Assembly (NCBI RefSeq): GCF_030362815.1
Contig: NZ_JAUCGR010000002.1
Span: 496,001 to 560,000, forward strand
Direction of reading: 5' to 3'
Source of the DNA: Cellulomonas edaphi
GTDB lineage: Bacteria > Actinomycetota > Actinomycetes > Actinomycetales > Cellulomonadaceae
Length of the DNA stretch: 64,000 nt
The position numbers and the translations under genes are program-made. A model generated the notes under the pieces. The model worked only from the letters and a program-made list of their open reading frames with translations, was not told the origin of the DNA and searched no databases. Positions 53,699-63,233 of this stretch are shown here, piece after piece. The number at the start of each line of letters is the position of its first letter. The first letter of the stretch is position 1.

Positions 53699-54589
53699 AT
53701 GCGCGTGGTGGTCGGTGGTTCGCACGGGTTCGTCGGTGGGGCGCTGCTGCCCCTGCTGCGACAGGAGGGGCACGAGGTCCTCCGCCTGGTGCGCACAGCG
53801 CCGCGGTCGCACGACGAGATCGCGTGGGACCCGGACGCCGGGACGCTGGACCCACGAGCCCTCGAGGGCGCCGACGCGGTCATCAACCTCGCCGGCGTGA
53901 ACCCCGGCTCTCGGCCCCTCACGACGGCGCGCAAGCGGCTGGTGCTCTCCTCGCGGGTCCGGTCCGCGGGGCTGCTGGCCCTCCGGCTCGCGGAGGTCGC
54001 CGACGGACCACGCGTGTTCCTGCAGGCCTCCGGGATCGGGGCGTACGGGTCGCGCGGCGACGACGTGCTCGACGAGTCCGAGCCGCTCGGCGACACCTTC
54101 TTCGCCCACGTGGTGCGCGAGTGGGAGGCGGCCACCGCGCCGGCCGAGGCCGCCGGCGTCCGCGTGGTGCACCTGCGCACGGGCATCGTGCTCGGGCCCG
54201 GCGGCGGCGCGCTCGGACGCCTGCTGCCCGTCCTGCGGCTGGGGCTCGGCGGCCGCCTCGGTTCTGGGCAGCAGTTCTGGCCATGGATCAGCCTGCTCGA
54301 CGAGGCCCGCGCCATCACGCACCTGCTCTCCGCCGACGTGCGCGGGCCCGTCAACCTCGTCACGGAGCCCCGGCGCAACATCGAGGTGGTCCGTGCGCTG
54401 GCCAGCGCGATGCACCGGCCCGCCGTCGTGCCCGTGCCCGCGGTCGCCCTGCGGATCGCCCTCGGTGACTTCTCCTCGGAGGTCCTCGGGTCGATCCGGG
54501 CGGTCCCCGCCGCGCTCGACGCCGCGGGGTTCACCCCCGTGCACGCGGACCTGGACGACGCCGCACGGTGGGTCGTCAACCGGGCCTGA
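53699..54589 (+). CDS. TIGR01777-family NAD-dependent epimerase/dehydratase
   Basis: A 296-aa extended short-chain reductase, Rv2216 homologue. Nucleotide-binding GGSHGFVGGALLPLL, NLAG(V/A)NP, the LxxSS-type RKRLVLSSRVRSAG, the ASGIGAYGSRG active-site region, and a C-terminal DUF1731 tail (LGDFSSEVLGSIRAVP). Substrate unknown. It lies between sucB and lipB, and its last 14 bases overlap the convergent pseudokinase gene. Confidence 0.88.
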   Translation: MRVVVGGSHGFVGGALLPLLRQEGHEVLRLVRTAPRSHDEIAWDPDAGTLDPRALEGADAVINLAGVNPGSRPLTTARKRLVLSSRVRSAGLLALRLAEVADGPRVFLQASGIGAYGSRGDDVLDESEPLGDTFFAHVVREWEAATAPAEAAGVRVVHLRTGIVLGPGGGALGRLLPVLRLGLGGRLGSGQQFWPWISLLDEARAITHLLSADVRGPVNLVTEPRRNIEVVRALASAMHRPAVVPVPAVALRIALGDFSSEVLGSIRAVPAALDAAGFTPVHADLDDAARWVVNRA

Positions 54590-55820
54590 CCTCCCACACG
54601 CGCCAACCCCCGGGCGTCCAGCGCAGGTCGAGCACCACGTCCCGCTCCGGTCCGGCCGCCACCCGCCGCCGCGCGCCGTCTTCGGCCACGACGACGTGCG
54701 CCGTGACCGCGGACCGCAGCGCGACCCGGGCCGCGTCGCCACCGCCCGACACCGCCGCCGCCGACACGACGTCGATGCCGAGCCCGTCGACCTTCTGCCC
54801 GTCCAGGGCGTCGAGCAGCGCGAGGTCCGCCCGGTGGGCCGGCCCTCCCGGCACCTCCACCGCGGCCAAACCGCGGGCGTCACCGTCCGCGACCGCCCGA
54901 GCCCGTGCCGCGCTCAGCGACACCGCGGCAGCAACGGGGTCGGGACGCTCCGCAGCGGCCGCAGACCCGTCCGTGCGGTGCACCAGCGTCCCGATCCCCG
55001 CCGCCAGGACCACCGCGCCGACCAGCGCGAGCAGCCACGCCCGCGGCGCATGCGGGAGTCGGCGCTGCGGTCGCACGGGGTGCCGCCGGCTGGCGCGCAC
55101 GAGGTCGGCGCCGGCCAGCACGCCAGGGTCCGGCAGGCGCAGGGGCTCCGGCTCCGCGACCGCGAAGCACCGACGGACGAGCTCGTCGACATCGAGGTCC
55201 GCGCGCAGCGCCGCCTCGAGCAGCGCCCGCAAGGGTCTGGGTCCCGGCCGAGCCGGCGGGCGTCGCGCCTCTGCCGGCGGGAGCTGCGCGACCACGGTGG
55301 CGAGCCAGCGCCTGAGGTCACCGTCCGCGGTCCCCGCGCCGAGCACCGCGCCCCGCAGGTCCACGAGCACCGGCCGACCGTCGGGACGCACCACCACCGA
55401 CGAGGCCGTGACGGGCCCGTGCACGAGCCCGGCACGGTGCAGCGCCGCCAGCGCCTCGAGCACCGGGACCACGAGCGTGACGCCCTCCCCGTCCGAGAGC
55501 GGCGCGCGCGAGGAACGCATCTCCGCGACGGTCAGCCCCGGCACGTGCTCGACGAGCAGCCCGATCTGCCCCGAGCCGATCGCGACGGCGTCGAGGAGGC
55601 GGACCAGGTGCGGGTGCCGCACGGTGCGCAGGACGTCGAGCCGCCGCGCGAGCTCGTCGTCGAGGGACCCGGGCAGCACGTGCAGCTCCACGTACCGAGA
55701 GGGCTCCTGCCGTGCAGCGGCGAGCCAGCCGCCACCCTCCGGCCCCGCGGGTGCGACCGGCACCAGGTCGAGCCCGTCGAGGGCGCGGGCCACGTCGGGC
55801 GGCACGGGCAGGACATCCAT
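54576..55820 (-). CDS. Membrane-anchored Ser/Thr-kinase-like protein (pseudokinase)
   Basis: A 414-aa protein with a kinase-like domain (about 20-225) that lacks catalytic residues: the VAIK position reads VELH (about 44-47), HRDxKPEN reads HGPVTASS (134-141), and DFG reads DLRG (154-157). A juxtamembrane stretch follows, then one TM helix (about 262-280) and an extracellular domain of about 130 residues with no PASTA repeats. It may bind rather than phosphorylate, for example as a scaffold for a real kinase. ATG at 55820; an extension to 56036 is rejected as unlike a protein N-terminus. Confidence 0.82.
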   Translation of the reverse strand: MDVLPVPPDVARALDGLDLVPVAPAGPEGGGWLAAARQEPSRYVELHVLPGSLDDELARRLDVLRTVRHPHLVRLLDAVAIGSGQIGLLVEHVPGLTVAEMRSSRAPLSDGEGVTLVVPVLEALAALHRAGLVHGPVTASSVVVRPDGRPVLVDLRGAVLGAGTADGDLRRWLATVVAQLPPAEARRPPARPGPRPLRALLEAALRADLDVDELVRRCFAVAEPEPLRLPDPGVLAGADLVRASRRHPVRPQRRLPHAPRAWLLALVGAVVLAAGIGTLVHRTDGSAAAAERPDPVAAAVSLSAARARAVADGDARGLAAVEVPGGPAHRADLALLDALDGQKVDGLGIDVVSAAAVSGGGDAARVALRSAVTAHVVVAEDGARRRVAAGPERDVVLDLRWTPGGWRVWEVRPG

Positions 55821-55884
55821 GCCCCCATCGAATCCCCCGCGCGCCCGAGGCGTCGGCCGTCGTCCACAGGGCCCGCGGGGGTGG

Positions 55885-56898
55885 TCAGTCGAGCGCGACC
55901 GCGCGCCCCTCGGCGGCCGAGACGCGCGCCGCGTCGAGGGTCCGGGCCGTCGCCACGGCGTCCGCCGGGTCGACGGGCACGGGCGCGTCGCCGGCCACCC
56001 AGCGCGCGAGCGTCGGGTAGATGTCGCCGTGCCCACCGGCGGGGCGCGGCACGGGCGTGCGGTCGGAGCCGCGCACCAGCCACCCCTCGTGCTCGGGCTC
56101 GCCCGGGCGCCGGCTCTCCTCGTACGCGTCGTCGAGGGCCGCGAAGGGCGTCGGCTCGCCCTCGTAGCTCGTCACCAGGTAGGCGCCCCCCGAGCCGAGC
56201 ACGCGCGTGCGGGGCCCCGGCGCGCCGGTCAGCGCTCCGGCCTGCAGGTGGCTGATGACACCGCCGTCGTGGGTCACGGCGAGGAACACGTCGTCGACCG
56301 CCGGCGTCGTGAGCGAGCGCAGCTCCGCGTACACGCTGCGCACGGGGCCGAAGAGCTGCACGGCCGAGTCGACCAGGTGCGCGCCGAGGTCGAGCAGGAG
56401 CCCGCCCGCCTCGACGTCGTTCTCCTTCCACCGGTTCTGGGGTTGCGGTCGGTACCGCTCCCAGCGCCGCTCGAACCGGTGCACCGTGCCCAGCTCACCG
56501 GACGTGAGCAGGTTCACCAGGGCCAGCTGCTCGGGGTCCCACCGCCGGTTCTGGAAGACGGTCAGCCGACCGTCGGCAGCCGCCGCGAGGCGCTCCGCGT
56601 CGGCGGTTGTCGTGGCCAGCGGCTTGTCCACCAGCACGTGGGCACCGGCGGCGAGCGCGGCGAGCGCGTGCTCCGCGTGATCGCCGCTCGGGCTCGCCAC
56701 CACCACCAGGTCGAGGTCGTCGACGTGCGCGAGCAGCGCGTCCACGTCGGGGACCGTCACCGCGTCCGGCCAGTCCTCCGCCACCTGATCGGCGCGGCGA
56801 CCCGTGACCACGTGGGTCACCTGCTGCCCCGCCGCACGCGCCAGACGCGCGTGGATCCCTCGACCTGCCCCGCCGTACCCGATCAGTCCGATCCGCAT
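55885..56898 (-). CDS. Gfo/Idh/MocA-family oxidoreductase
   Basis: A 337-aa NAD(P)-dependent dehydrogenase. The Rossmann start is RIGLIGYGGAGRGIHARLA, followed by the VDKPLATT motif (catalytic Lys region, about residue 95) and DLGAHLVDSAVQLFG. It probably oxidises an inositol or sugar derivative; the substrate is unknown. ATG 56898, 10 bp from the upstream MMPL stop, so it may be the second gene of that transcript. Confidence 0.88.
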   Translation of the reverse strand: MRIGLIGYGGAGRGIHARLARAAGQQVTHVVTGRRADQVAEDWPDAVTVPDVDALLAHVDDLDLVVVASPSGDHAEHALAALAAGAHVLVDKPLATTTADAERLAAAADGRLTVFQNRRWDPEQLALVNLLTSGELGTVHRFERRWERYRPQPQNRWKENDVEAGGLLLDLGAHLVDSAVQLFGPVRSVYAELRSLTTPAVDDVFLAVTHDGGVISHLQAGALTGAPGPRTRVLGSGGAYLVTSYEGEPTPFAALDDAYEESRRPGEPEHEGWLVRGSDRTPVPRPAGGHGDIYPTLARWVAGDAPVPVDPADAVATARTLDAARVSAAEGRAVALD

Positions 56899-56908
56899 GG
56901 CGCCCACT

Positions 56909-59146
56909 CTAGGAGGCGACGTGGGTGTGGGCGTCGTCGCGTGCCCTGCCGAGCCGGCTCGGCCACCACGTGCGCCGGTCCAGGTCGTGCACGAGCGCGG
57001 GCACCAGCAGGCTGCGCACGACGAGCGTGTCGAGAAGCACCCCGAACGCGACGATGAAGGCGATCTGCGCCAGGAACAGCAGCGGGATGATGCCGAGGGC
57101 CGCGAACGTGGTCGCGAGCACCACACCGGCGGATGTGATGACGCCCCCGGTGACGGCGAGCCCACGCACCACCCCCAGCCGCGTCCCGGACACGATCGCC
57201 TCCTCCCGCACGCGGGTCATGAGGAAGATCGAGTAGTCGACGCCGAGCGCGACGAGGAACACGAACGCGAACAGCGGCACCGTGGGGTCGGCGCCCGGGT
57301 AGTCGAGCACGTGATTGAACACCACCGCGGAGACGCCCATCGCGGCCGCGAACGACAGGACGTTCGCCACGAGCAGCAGCACGGCGGCGGCGATCGAGCG
57401 CAGCAGCAGCATGAGGATCACGCCGATCACCAGGAGCACCACCGGCACGATGACCCGCAGGTCCCGCTCCCCCGCGGCCTGCGTGTCGAGCTGCTCGCCC
57501 GCGGCTCCACCGACGAGCGCGTCGGGAGCGACCTCGTGAACCGCGTCGCGCAGGTCCTCGACGGTGGCGACCGCCTCCTGCGAGTCCGAGACCGCGGTGG
57601 TCGCGACGTCCAGGCGCACGTTCCCGTCGACGACCTTCGGCTCGGCCTGCTCCGCGCCGGGAGCTCCCGCGGGCGCGCCGGTGTACGGCGTCACCGACGC
57701 GACGCCGTCGACGGCGTCGGCCGCCGCGGCGACCTCGTCGGCCTGCTCCTGCGACACGATGACGGTGGCCGGCTGGACCGACCCGGCCGGGAAGTGCTCG
57801 GTGAGCACCTCCTCGCCGGCGACGGCGTCGACGTCGGTGCGGAACACGTCGGCCTGGCTCGTACCCGAGGCCTGGAAGGTGGTCGCGAAGACCGCGCCGA
57901 TCACGAGGAGCACCGAGGTCACGATCCAGACCACGCGCGCGTGCGCGCCGACGAACCGCGCGAGGCGAGCCCACAGGCCCGTGCCCTCGGCGGGGTCGAG
58001 CGCTCCCCCGTGCGCGCCGTGGCTCTCCACCGGGGCGGGCGTGCGCGGCCAGAAGAACACCCGCGAGCGCGAGCCCGCGACCAGCAGGATGGCCGGCAGC
58101 AGCGTGAGCGCACCGAGGAACGCCGACGCGATGCCGATCGCCGCGACAGGACCGAGGCCGCGGTTCGACGCGAGGTCCGACAGCAGCAGGCACAGGACGC
58201 CCGCGATGACCGTCCCCGCGCTGGCCGCGATCGGCTCGAGGCACGCGAGCCAGGCACGCCGCATCGCGACGAACGGGTCCGCGGCCGAGCGCAGCTCCTC
58301 GCGGTAGCGCGCCACCAGCAGCAGCGCGTAGTCGACGGATGCCCCCACCACGAGGATCGACAGGATGCCCTGCGCCTGCCCGTTGAGCTTGATGACGTCG
58401 TTCTTCGCCAGGAGGTAGACGGCGAGCCCCGCCAGGCACAGCGCGAAGACGGCGGTCAGCAGCACCGCGATCGGCAGCAGCGGCGACCGGTAGACGAGCA
58501 CGAGGATCAGCAGCACGGCGCCCAGCGCGACCAGCAGCAGCACGCCGTCGATCCCGGCGAAGGCCGTGACCAGGTCGGCGACGAAACCGGCCGGGCCCGT
58601 GACCCAGGCGTGGAGACCGAGCTCGCCGCTCGTCGTGGCGGTCGCGCCCAGCTCGTCGGCGAGGCCCGCGCGCAGGTCGGCCACGAACGCCTCCGTGACG
58701 GACTCCTCGGTGGGCAGCAGCTCGTCGGCGGCGTCCGCGTCGAGCTGGTAGACCACGAGCAGCGCCTCGCCGTCCTCGGACGGCACGACCACGGGCTCGC
58801 CCACCAGGTGGTCCGACCAGGTGCCGCCGCCCGGGACCGCGCGCTCGGGCACCGACTGCGCGAACGCGGTGACGGCCTGCAGCTGCTGTTCGCTGACAGC
58901 GGCGCCGTCGCTGGGCCGCAGCACCACCAGGGCGGGCAGCGTAGGCGCGTCCACGAACTCTCGGCTGGCCTCGGCGGCGAGCGTCGACTCGGCCGACGAC
59001 GGCAGGAATGCCCCTGCCTCGTTGGTCTGGACCTGGGAGAGCTTGCCCTGCGCCTGACCACCGACGGAGGCGATGGCGAGCCAGACGAGCAGGGCGAGCG
59101 CGACGCCGAGGGCGCGGACGATCGCGGAGCGACGGGTGCGGGACAT
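56909..59146 (-). CDS. MMPL/RND-family membrane transporter
   Basis: A 745-aa RND transporter: an N-terminal TM helix, a first soluble loop domain (about 30-195), a cluster of five to six TM helices (about 196-340), a second soluble domain (about 430-565), and a final TM cluster ending in a basic cytosolic tail. Motifs VGASVDYALLLVARYREE and LGVDYSIFLMTRVREE are the paired Asp/Tyr proton-relay segments. Actinobacterial MMPL proteins export lipids or siderophores; the cargo here is unknown. ATG 59146, divergent from lipB with 71 bp between. Confidence 0.9.
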   Translation of the reverse strand: MSRTRRSAIVRALGVALALLVWLAIASVGGQAQGKLSQVQTNEAGAFLPSSAESTLAAEASREFVDAPTLPALVVLRPSDGAAVSEQQLQAVTAFAQSVPERAVPGGGTWSDHLVGEPVVVPSEDGEALLVVYQLDADAADELLPTEESVTEAFVADLRAGLADELGATATTSGELGLHAWVTGPAGFVADLVTAFAGIDGVLLLVALGAVLLILVLVYRSPLLPIAVLLTAVFALCLAGLAVYLLAKNDVIKLNGQAQGILSILVVGASVDYALLLVARYREELRSAADPFVAMRRAWLACLEPIAASAGTVIAGVLCLLLSDLASNRGLGPVAAIGIASAFLGALTLLPAILLVAGSRSRVFFWPRTPAPVESHGAHGGALDPAEGTGLWARLARFVGAHARVVWIVTSVLLVIGAVFATTFQASGTSQADVFRTDVDAVAGEEVLTEHFPAGSVQPATVIVSQEQADEVAAAADAVDGVASVTPYTGAPAGAPGAEQAEPKVVDGNVRLDVATTAVSDSQEAVATVEDLRDAVHEVAPDALVGGAAGEQLDTQAAGERDLRVIVPVVLLVIGVILMLLLRSIAAAVLLLVANVLSFAAAMGVSAVVFNHVLDYPGADPTVPLFAFVFLVALGVDYSIFLMTRVREEAIVSGTRLGVVRGLAVTGGVITSAGVVLATTFAALGIIPLLFLAQIAFIVAFGVLLDTLVVRSLLVPALVHDLDRRTWWPSRLGRARDDAHTHVAS

Positions 59147-59217
59147 GGCTGAATCTTGCGGTACCGGCGGCCGATCCGCGCACCAGCGCGCGCTGCGGCG
59201 GGCGTTAACCTGGCCAC

Positions 59218-59895
59218 ATGCGGTTCGACGAGCTGGACCTCGGCACCCGACTCCTGCCCTACGAGCCGACGTGGCAGCGGCAACGTGAGGTGCACGAGGC
59301 CGTCGTCGCCGGTGACCTGCCGGACACGGTGCTGCTGTGCGAGCACGAGGACGTCTACACGGCGGGTCGACGGACCGCGTCCTGGGACCGGCCGGTCGAC
59401 GGCACGCCGGTGGTCGACGTCGATCGGGGCGGCCGGATCACCTGGCACGGGCCCGGTCAGCTCGTCGGCTACCCCATCGTGCGGCTCGCGCAGCCCATCG
59501 ACGTGGTGCGCTACGTCCGCGCCCTCGAGGAGGCGCTGATCCGCACGTGCGCCGACCTGGGCCTGACGGCGATCCGCGTCGACGGCCGCAGCGGTGTGTG
59601 GTTCGCCGCCGACGAGGTCGACGGCGTCGCTCGCCGTGAGCGCAAGGTCGCCGCGATCGGCGTCCGCGTGAGCCGCGGCGTGACGATGCACGGCTTCGCC
59701 CTCAACTGCGAGCCCGACCTCGGCGCCTTCGAGCGCATCGTGCCCTGCGGCATCTCCGACGCCGACGTCACGTCGCTCACCGTCGAGACGGGGCGGCGCG
59801 TCACGATCGCCGAGGTCACGCCCCTGGTCCGCGGGCACCTGACCGCCGCGTTGCGGCAGGTGCTCGCGGCCCCCGAGCCGGCCGGCGTCTCGTGA
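59218..59895 (+). CDS. lipB: Lipoyl(octanoyl) transferase
   Basis: A 225-aa enzyme that moves octanoyl from acyl carrier protein onto E2 or GcvH lysines. It has [39 protein letters not shown] (catalytic Lys) and [11 protein letters not shown] (catalytic Cys). It is followed, after an oppositely oriented flavodoxin gene, by lipA. The modified target is the E2 encoded at 51734. Confidence 0.95.
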   Translation: MRFDELDLGTRLLPYEPTWQRQREVHEAVVAGDLPDTVLLCEHEDVYTAGRRTASWDRPVDGTPVVDVDRGGRITWHGPGQLVGYPIVRLAQPIDVVRYVRALEEALIRTCADLGLTAIRVDGRSGVWFAADEVDGVARRERKVAAIGVRVSRGVTMHGFALNCEPDLGAFERIVPCGISDADVTSLTVETGRRVTIAEVTPLVRGHLTAALRQVLAAPEPAGVS

Positions 59896-59974
59896 CGACA
59901 CCGCGGCCCGAGCGTGGCGATCCCGGGACCGCCCTCGTCGCCGTACCCGGGATCACCACGCGTCTGAACGCCGG

Positions 59975-60463
59975 CTAGGCAGCCAGCTCGGCGGCGATCG
60001 TCGCGGCCCACGCCCGCACGTCGTCGAAGTCGCGGAAGTCGCCCGTCTGCGCCTGGGTCAGCGCGACGAGCGCCCGCTCGCTCAGGTTGAGCCCTCCGCG
60101 GTCCAGGCGTCCCACGAAGCACCGCTCGCCGCGCGCCTCGACCGACCGCGCGATCGACGCGACGTCGTCGGGAGCCGTCACCGGCATGGGCGGGTCGCCG
60201 ACCGGACCCGACCAGAACAGCCACACGGGCTTCTTGCGCAGCTGGCCGGACTCGCGCTGCACCAGCGCGCGCAGGGCCACGGCCAGGCGTCCCACGTAGA
60301 CGGCCGACCCGAGGATCACCGCGTCGAAGTCGGAGACGCTCTCGACGTCATCGGGGGGCACCACGTCGACGAAGTGCCCGGCACGAGCCAGCTCGAGCGC
60401 GAGCACCTCACCGATCTCGGCGGTCGCGCCGTGGCGCGACGCCACACTCACCAGCACGTGCAT
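59975..60463 (-). CDS. Flavodoxin-domain protein (HemG-like)
   Basis: A 162-aa short-chain flavodoxin. The FMN phosphate loop is SVASRHGATAEIGEVLA at the N-terminus, followed by DFDAVILGSAVYVGR and WLFWSGPVGDPP. The family includes HemG-like protoporphyrinogen oxidase and flavodoxin electron carriers. It lies between lipB and lipA but on the opposite strand. Role unproven. Confidence 0.85.
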   Translation of the reverse strand: MHVLVSVASRHGATAEIGEVLALELARAGHFVDVVPPDDVESVSDFDAVILGSAVYVGRLAVALRALVQRESGQLRKKPVWLFWSGPVGDPPMPVTAPDDVASIARSVEARGERCFVGRLDRGGLNLSERALVALTQAQTGDFRDFDDVRAWAATIAAELAA

Positions 60464-60604
60464 CGCACCGCTCCCCTCGCCATCGCCTTTCGCCCACTCT
60501 CGTCCGGTCGCACGCCGCACACCCGGGACCGAGGTCCCGGCCGGCTGCCTGTGACGTCCACCTCGCGCCGGTCCGAATCGCGGCGCGGCGGTTAAGGTGA
60601 CGAG

Positions 60605-61606
60605 GTGACCACCGCACCCGAGGGGCGCAAGATGCTCCGCGTCGAGGCCCGCAACGCCGCCACCCCCATCGAGAAGAAGCCGGAGTGGATCCGCACCCGC
60701 GCCACGATGGGCCCGGAGTACACGGAGCTGAAGGGCCTCGTGAAGCGCGAGGGCCTCAACACGGTGTGCGAGGAGGCGGGCTGCCCCAACATCTTCGAGT
60801 GCTGGGAGGACCGCGAGGCGACGTTCCTCATCGGCGGCGACCAGTGCACCCGGCGCTGCGACTTCTGCCAGATCGACACGGGCAAGCCCGCGGACTTCGA
60901 CGCGGACGAGCCGAGGCGCGTCGCCGCGTCGGTGCAGGCGATGGGTCTGAAGTACTCGACCGTCACCGGTGTGGCGCGCGACGACCTGGCCGACGGCGGC
61001 GCGTGGCTGTACGCGGAGACCGTCCGCCAGATCCACGCCGTCAACCCCGGCACGGGCGTCGAGCTGCTCATCCCCGACTTCAACGCCGTCCCCGAGCTGC
61101 TCGACGAGGTCTTCTCGTCGCGGCCCGAGGTGCTCGCGCACAACCTGGAGACCGTGCCGCGCATCTTCAAGCAGATCCGCCCGGGCTTCCGCTACGACCG
61201 GTCGCTGTCGGTCATCACGCGGGCCCGTGACGCCGGGCTGGTCACCAAGTCGAACCTGATCCTCGGCATGGGCGAGACCACCGAGGAGATCGTCGAGGCG
61301 CTCGGCCAGCTGCGCGAGGCCGGGTGCGACCTCATCACGATCACCCAGTACCTGCGCCCCTCGGTGCGGCACCACCCCGTCGACCGCTGGGTGCGTCCCG
61401 AGGAGTTCGTGGAGCTCTCGGACGAGGCCAACCGCCTCGGCTTCCTGGGCGTCATGTCCGGCCCGCTGGTGCGCTCGTCGTACCGCGCCGGGCGCCTGTG
61501 GGGTCAGGCGATGCGCCGCCGCGGGCTGCCGATCCCCGACGCGCTGGCGCACCTGGCCGAGCCCACCACCGCGCGGCAGGAGGCGGCCAGCCTGCTGGCC
61601 CGCTGA
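60605..61606 (+). CDS. lipA: Lipoyl synthase
   Basis: A 333-aa radical-SAM enzyme that inserts two sulfurs into protein-bound octanoyl. The auxiliary cluster ligands are [15 protein letters not shown] and the SAM-binding 4Fe-4S site is [13 protein letters not shown] near the C-terminus is the usual end motif. GTG start 60605. It needs Fe-S assembly; HesB and TusA-type genes lie upstream in the window. DUF4191 follows 60 bases downstream. Confidence 0.96.
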   Translation: MTTAPEGRKMLRVEARNAATPIEKKPEWIRTRATMGPEYTELKGLVKREGLNTVCEEAGCPNIFECWEDREATFLIGGDQCTRRCDFCQIDTGKPADFDADEPRRVAASVQAMGLKYSTVTGVARDDLADGGAWLYAETVRQIHAVNPGTGVELLIPDFNAVPELLDEVFSSRPEVLAHNLETVPRIFKQIRPGFRYDRSLSVITRARDAGLVTKSNLILGMGETTEEIVEALGQLREAGCDLITITQYLRPSVRHHPVDRWVRPEEFVELSDEANRLGFLGVMSGPLVRSSYRAGRLWGQAMRRRGLPIPDALAHLAEPTTARQEAASLLAR

Positions 61607-61666
61607 TCGTCCGCCCTCAGCGGACGCGGTCCGCGAGGGGCCAGGCCCTCGGTAGACTCCCGACCC

Positions 61667-62395
61667 ATGGCCCGTAACTCCTCCGCCTCTGCTGCGCCCG
61701 CCGGCTCCTCCACCCCCAAGGTGAAGAAGACCCGCTGGTACCACCAGATCTGGCAGGCGTACCAGATGACCCGCCAGAACGACCCCGCGGTCACCTGGGT
61801 GGTGCTCGGCGTCTTCTTCGGCATCATCGCGCTCGGCGTGCTCGTGGGCCTGCTCATCCACGCGACCATCTACATGACGCTGCTGAGCATCCCGTTCGCG
61901 GTGATCGGTGGCATGTTCGTGCTCGCGCGCCGGGCCGAGAAGTCGGCCTACGCCAACATCGAGGGTCAGCCCGGAGCCTCCCGCGCGGCGCTCGGCACCA
62001 TCCGCCGCGGCTGGACCTTTGGCGAGGAGCCCGTGGCCGTCGACCCCCGCACCCAGGACCTCGTGTTCCGCGGCATCGGCCGTGCCGGCGTGGTGCTGGT
62101 GAGCGAGGGCCCGGCCAACCGCGTCGGCAAGCTGCTCGAGTCGGAGCGCAAGCGCACCGCGCGGGTCATCTCCGGCGCGCCCATCACGCTCATCCAGTGC
62201 GGGAACGAGGACGGGCAGGTCGCGCTGCGCTCGCTCCCCCGCGCGGTGCAGAAGCTCAAGCCGAAGCTGACCAAGCAGGAGGTCGCCGAGGTCAGCAAGC
62301 GCCTCACCGCGCTCGGTGGCGTGCGCCTGCCCGTGCCGAAGGGCGTCGACCCCATGCGTGCGCGTCCCGACCGCAAGGGCATGCGCGGCCGCTGA
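61667..62395 (+). CDS. DUF4191 membrane protein
   Basis: A 242-aa protein with a short basic N-terminus, two TM helices (about 42-65 and 67-87), then a cytosolic Arg/Lys-rich domain ending RPDRKGMRGR. It is the Rv2219 family, always close to lipA and glnA, function unknown. Starts at an ATG 60 bases after lipA and likely shares its transcript. It converges with the RDD gene through a CCGCTGAG/CTCAGCGG inverted repeat (62389-62427). Confidence 0.88.
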   Translation: MARNSSASAAPAGSSTPKVKKTRWYHQIWQAYQMTRQNDPAVTWVVLGVFFGIIALGVLVGLLIHATIYMTLLSIPFAVIGGMFVLARRAEKSAYANIEGQPGASRAALGTIRRGWTFGEEPVAVDPRTQDLVFRGIGRAGVVLVSEGPANRVGKLLESERKRTARVISGAPITLIQCGNEDGQVALRSLPRAVQKLKPKLTKQEVAEVSKRLTALGGVRLPVPKGVDPMRARPDRKGMRGR

Positions 62396-62420
62396 GACGC
62401 CTCGGCGCCCTCGCAGCGCC

Positions 62421-62945
62421 TCAGCGGCGGACGATCGCCGTCCCCGCCGCGCGGTCGTGGAGGCCACGGCCATCGGGGTCCCACACCACCGCCGGGATCA
62501 CCAGGCAGAGCAGCAGCGTCCGCAGCAGCGCCGCGATGAACCCCGGTGCGCCGACCGCGAGCCGCTCCTGGTCCGCGGCGGGCGCCGTCGGGATCACCCG
62601 GCGCACCCGCAGGCCCACCAGTCGGTGCCCCAAGGTGTGACCGATCGAGCCGACCAGCAGCACGTTCTCGAGGGCGAAGATGCCCAGCGTGGCGGTGGTG
62701 CTGCCGCGCGTGAGGAAGAAGGCCTCGCGGTCCACCGGGAAGAACGCCCCCGCGATGAGCAGGCAGGCCACCCAGTCGATCGCCAGCGCAGCGAACCTGC
62801 GTCCGAGGGACGCGAGGGAGCCGGAGCCGGAGGCGGGCAGGCCGAGCCGCTGGCCGCGAGCCTGGCTCTCGGCCGGCCTGCGCGACGGGTCCGGGTCGGA
62901 TGCTCCGCCGTCGAGCCATGAGCTGAGGTCCCGACGATCTGCCAC
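62421..62945 (-). CDS. RDD-family membrane protein
   Basis: A 174-aa protein. A Pro/Ser/Arg-rich N-terminus of about 45 residues is followed by the RDD domain: RRFAALAIDWVACLLIAGAF (Arg/Asp in TM1), TLGHRLVGLRVRRV, LRTLLLCLVIPAVVWD and WDPDGRGLHDRAAGTAIV. It corresponds to Rv2219A. Some RDD proteins act in sodium/proton exchange, most are unknown. It is divergent from glnA. Confidence 0.88.
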   Translation of the reverse strand: MADRRDLSSWLDGGASDPDPSRRPAESQARGQRLGLPASGSGSLASLGRRFAALAIDWVACLLIAGAFFPVDREAFFLTRGSTTATLGIFALENVLLVGSIGHTLGHRLVGLRVRRVIPTAPAADQERLAVGAPGFIAALLRTLLLCLVIPAVVWDPDGRGLHDRAAGTAIVRR

Positions 62946-63135
62946 GCGAGCAGCCTAGGCGACGCTCCGCGGTTCGCGGACGTCGGCGCCGACAGCGGCG
63001 GCAACGCCGCGGAAACCTGCTGGTCACAGCGTCCACGTAGCGTGGGCCCGCGGCCGCAGCCCGAGCGTCGAGACGCCCCGCGGGCGTCCGTCACGCGGGT
63101 CTAGTGTCGAGGATCGTTACACCGGGCCGGTGGTC

Positions 63136-63173
63136 GTAACACCGTGGAAACACTCGGAACACGACAGAGAAAC
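63136..63173 (+). promoter_or_regulatory. GlnR-type box upstream of glnA
   Basis: GTAAC-n6-GAAAC (63136-63151) followed after 6 bases by AACAC-n6-GAAAC (63158-63173). Both 16-bp half-operators sit 22 bp apart, the a1-b1-a2-b2 layout of actinobacterial GlnR operators. The first matches the GTnAC-n6-GAAAC consensus exactly; the second has AACAC where GTnAC is expected. It ends 61 bases before the glnA ATG. The upstream 190 bp (62946-63135) hold no other motif I recognise. Confidence 0.75.
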
Positions 63174-63233
63174 GGCCCGCTCGTAGCCTCGCCTTGCCCG
63201 ACCCCACGGGCACCACCAACCGAGGAGCAGCGG

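Noticed and set aside
55821..56036. Longer N-terminus of the pseudokinase
   Set aside because: The upstream frame is Arg/Pro/Ser-rich and overlaps the divergent-looking end of the oxidoreductase gene in another frame; ATG 55820 begins the ordered domain.
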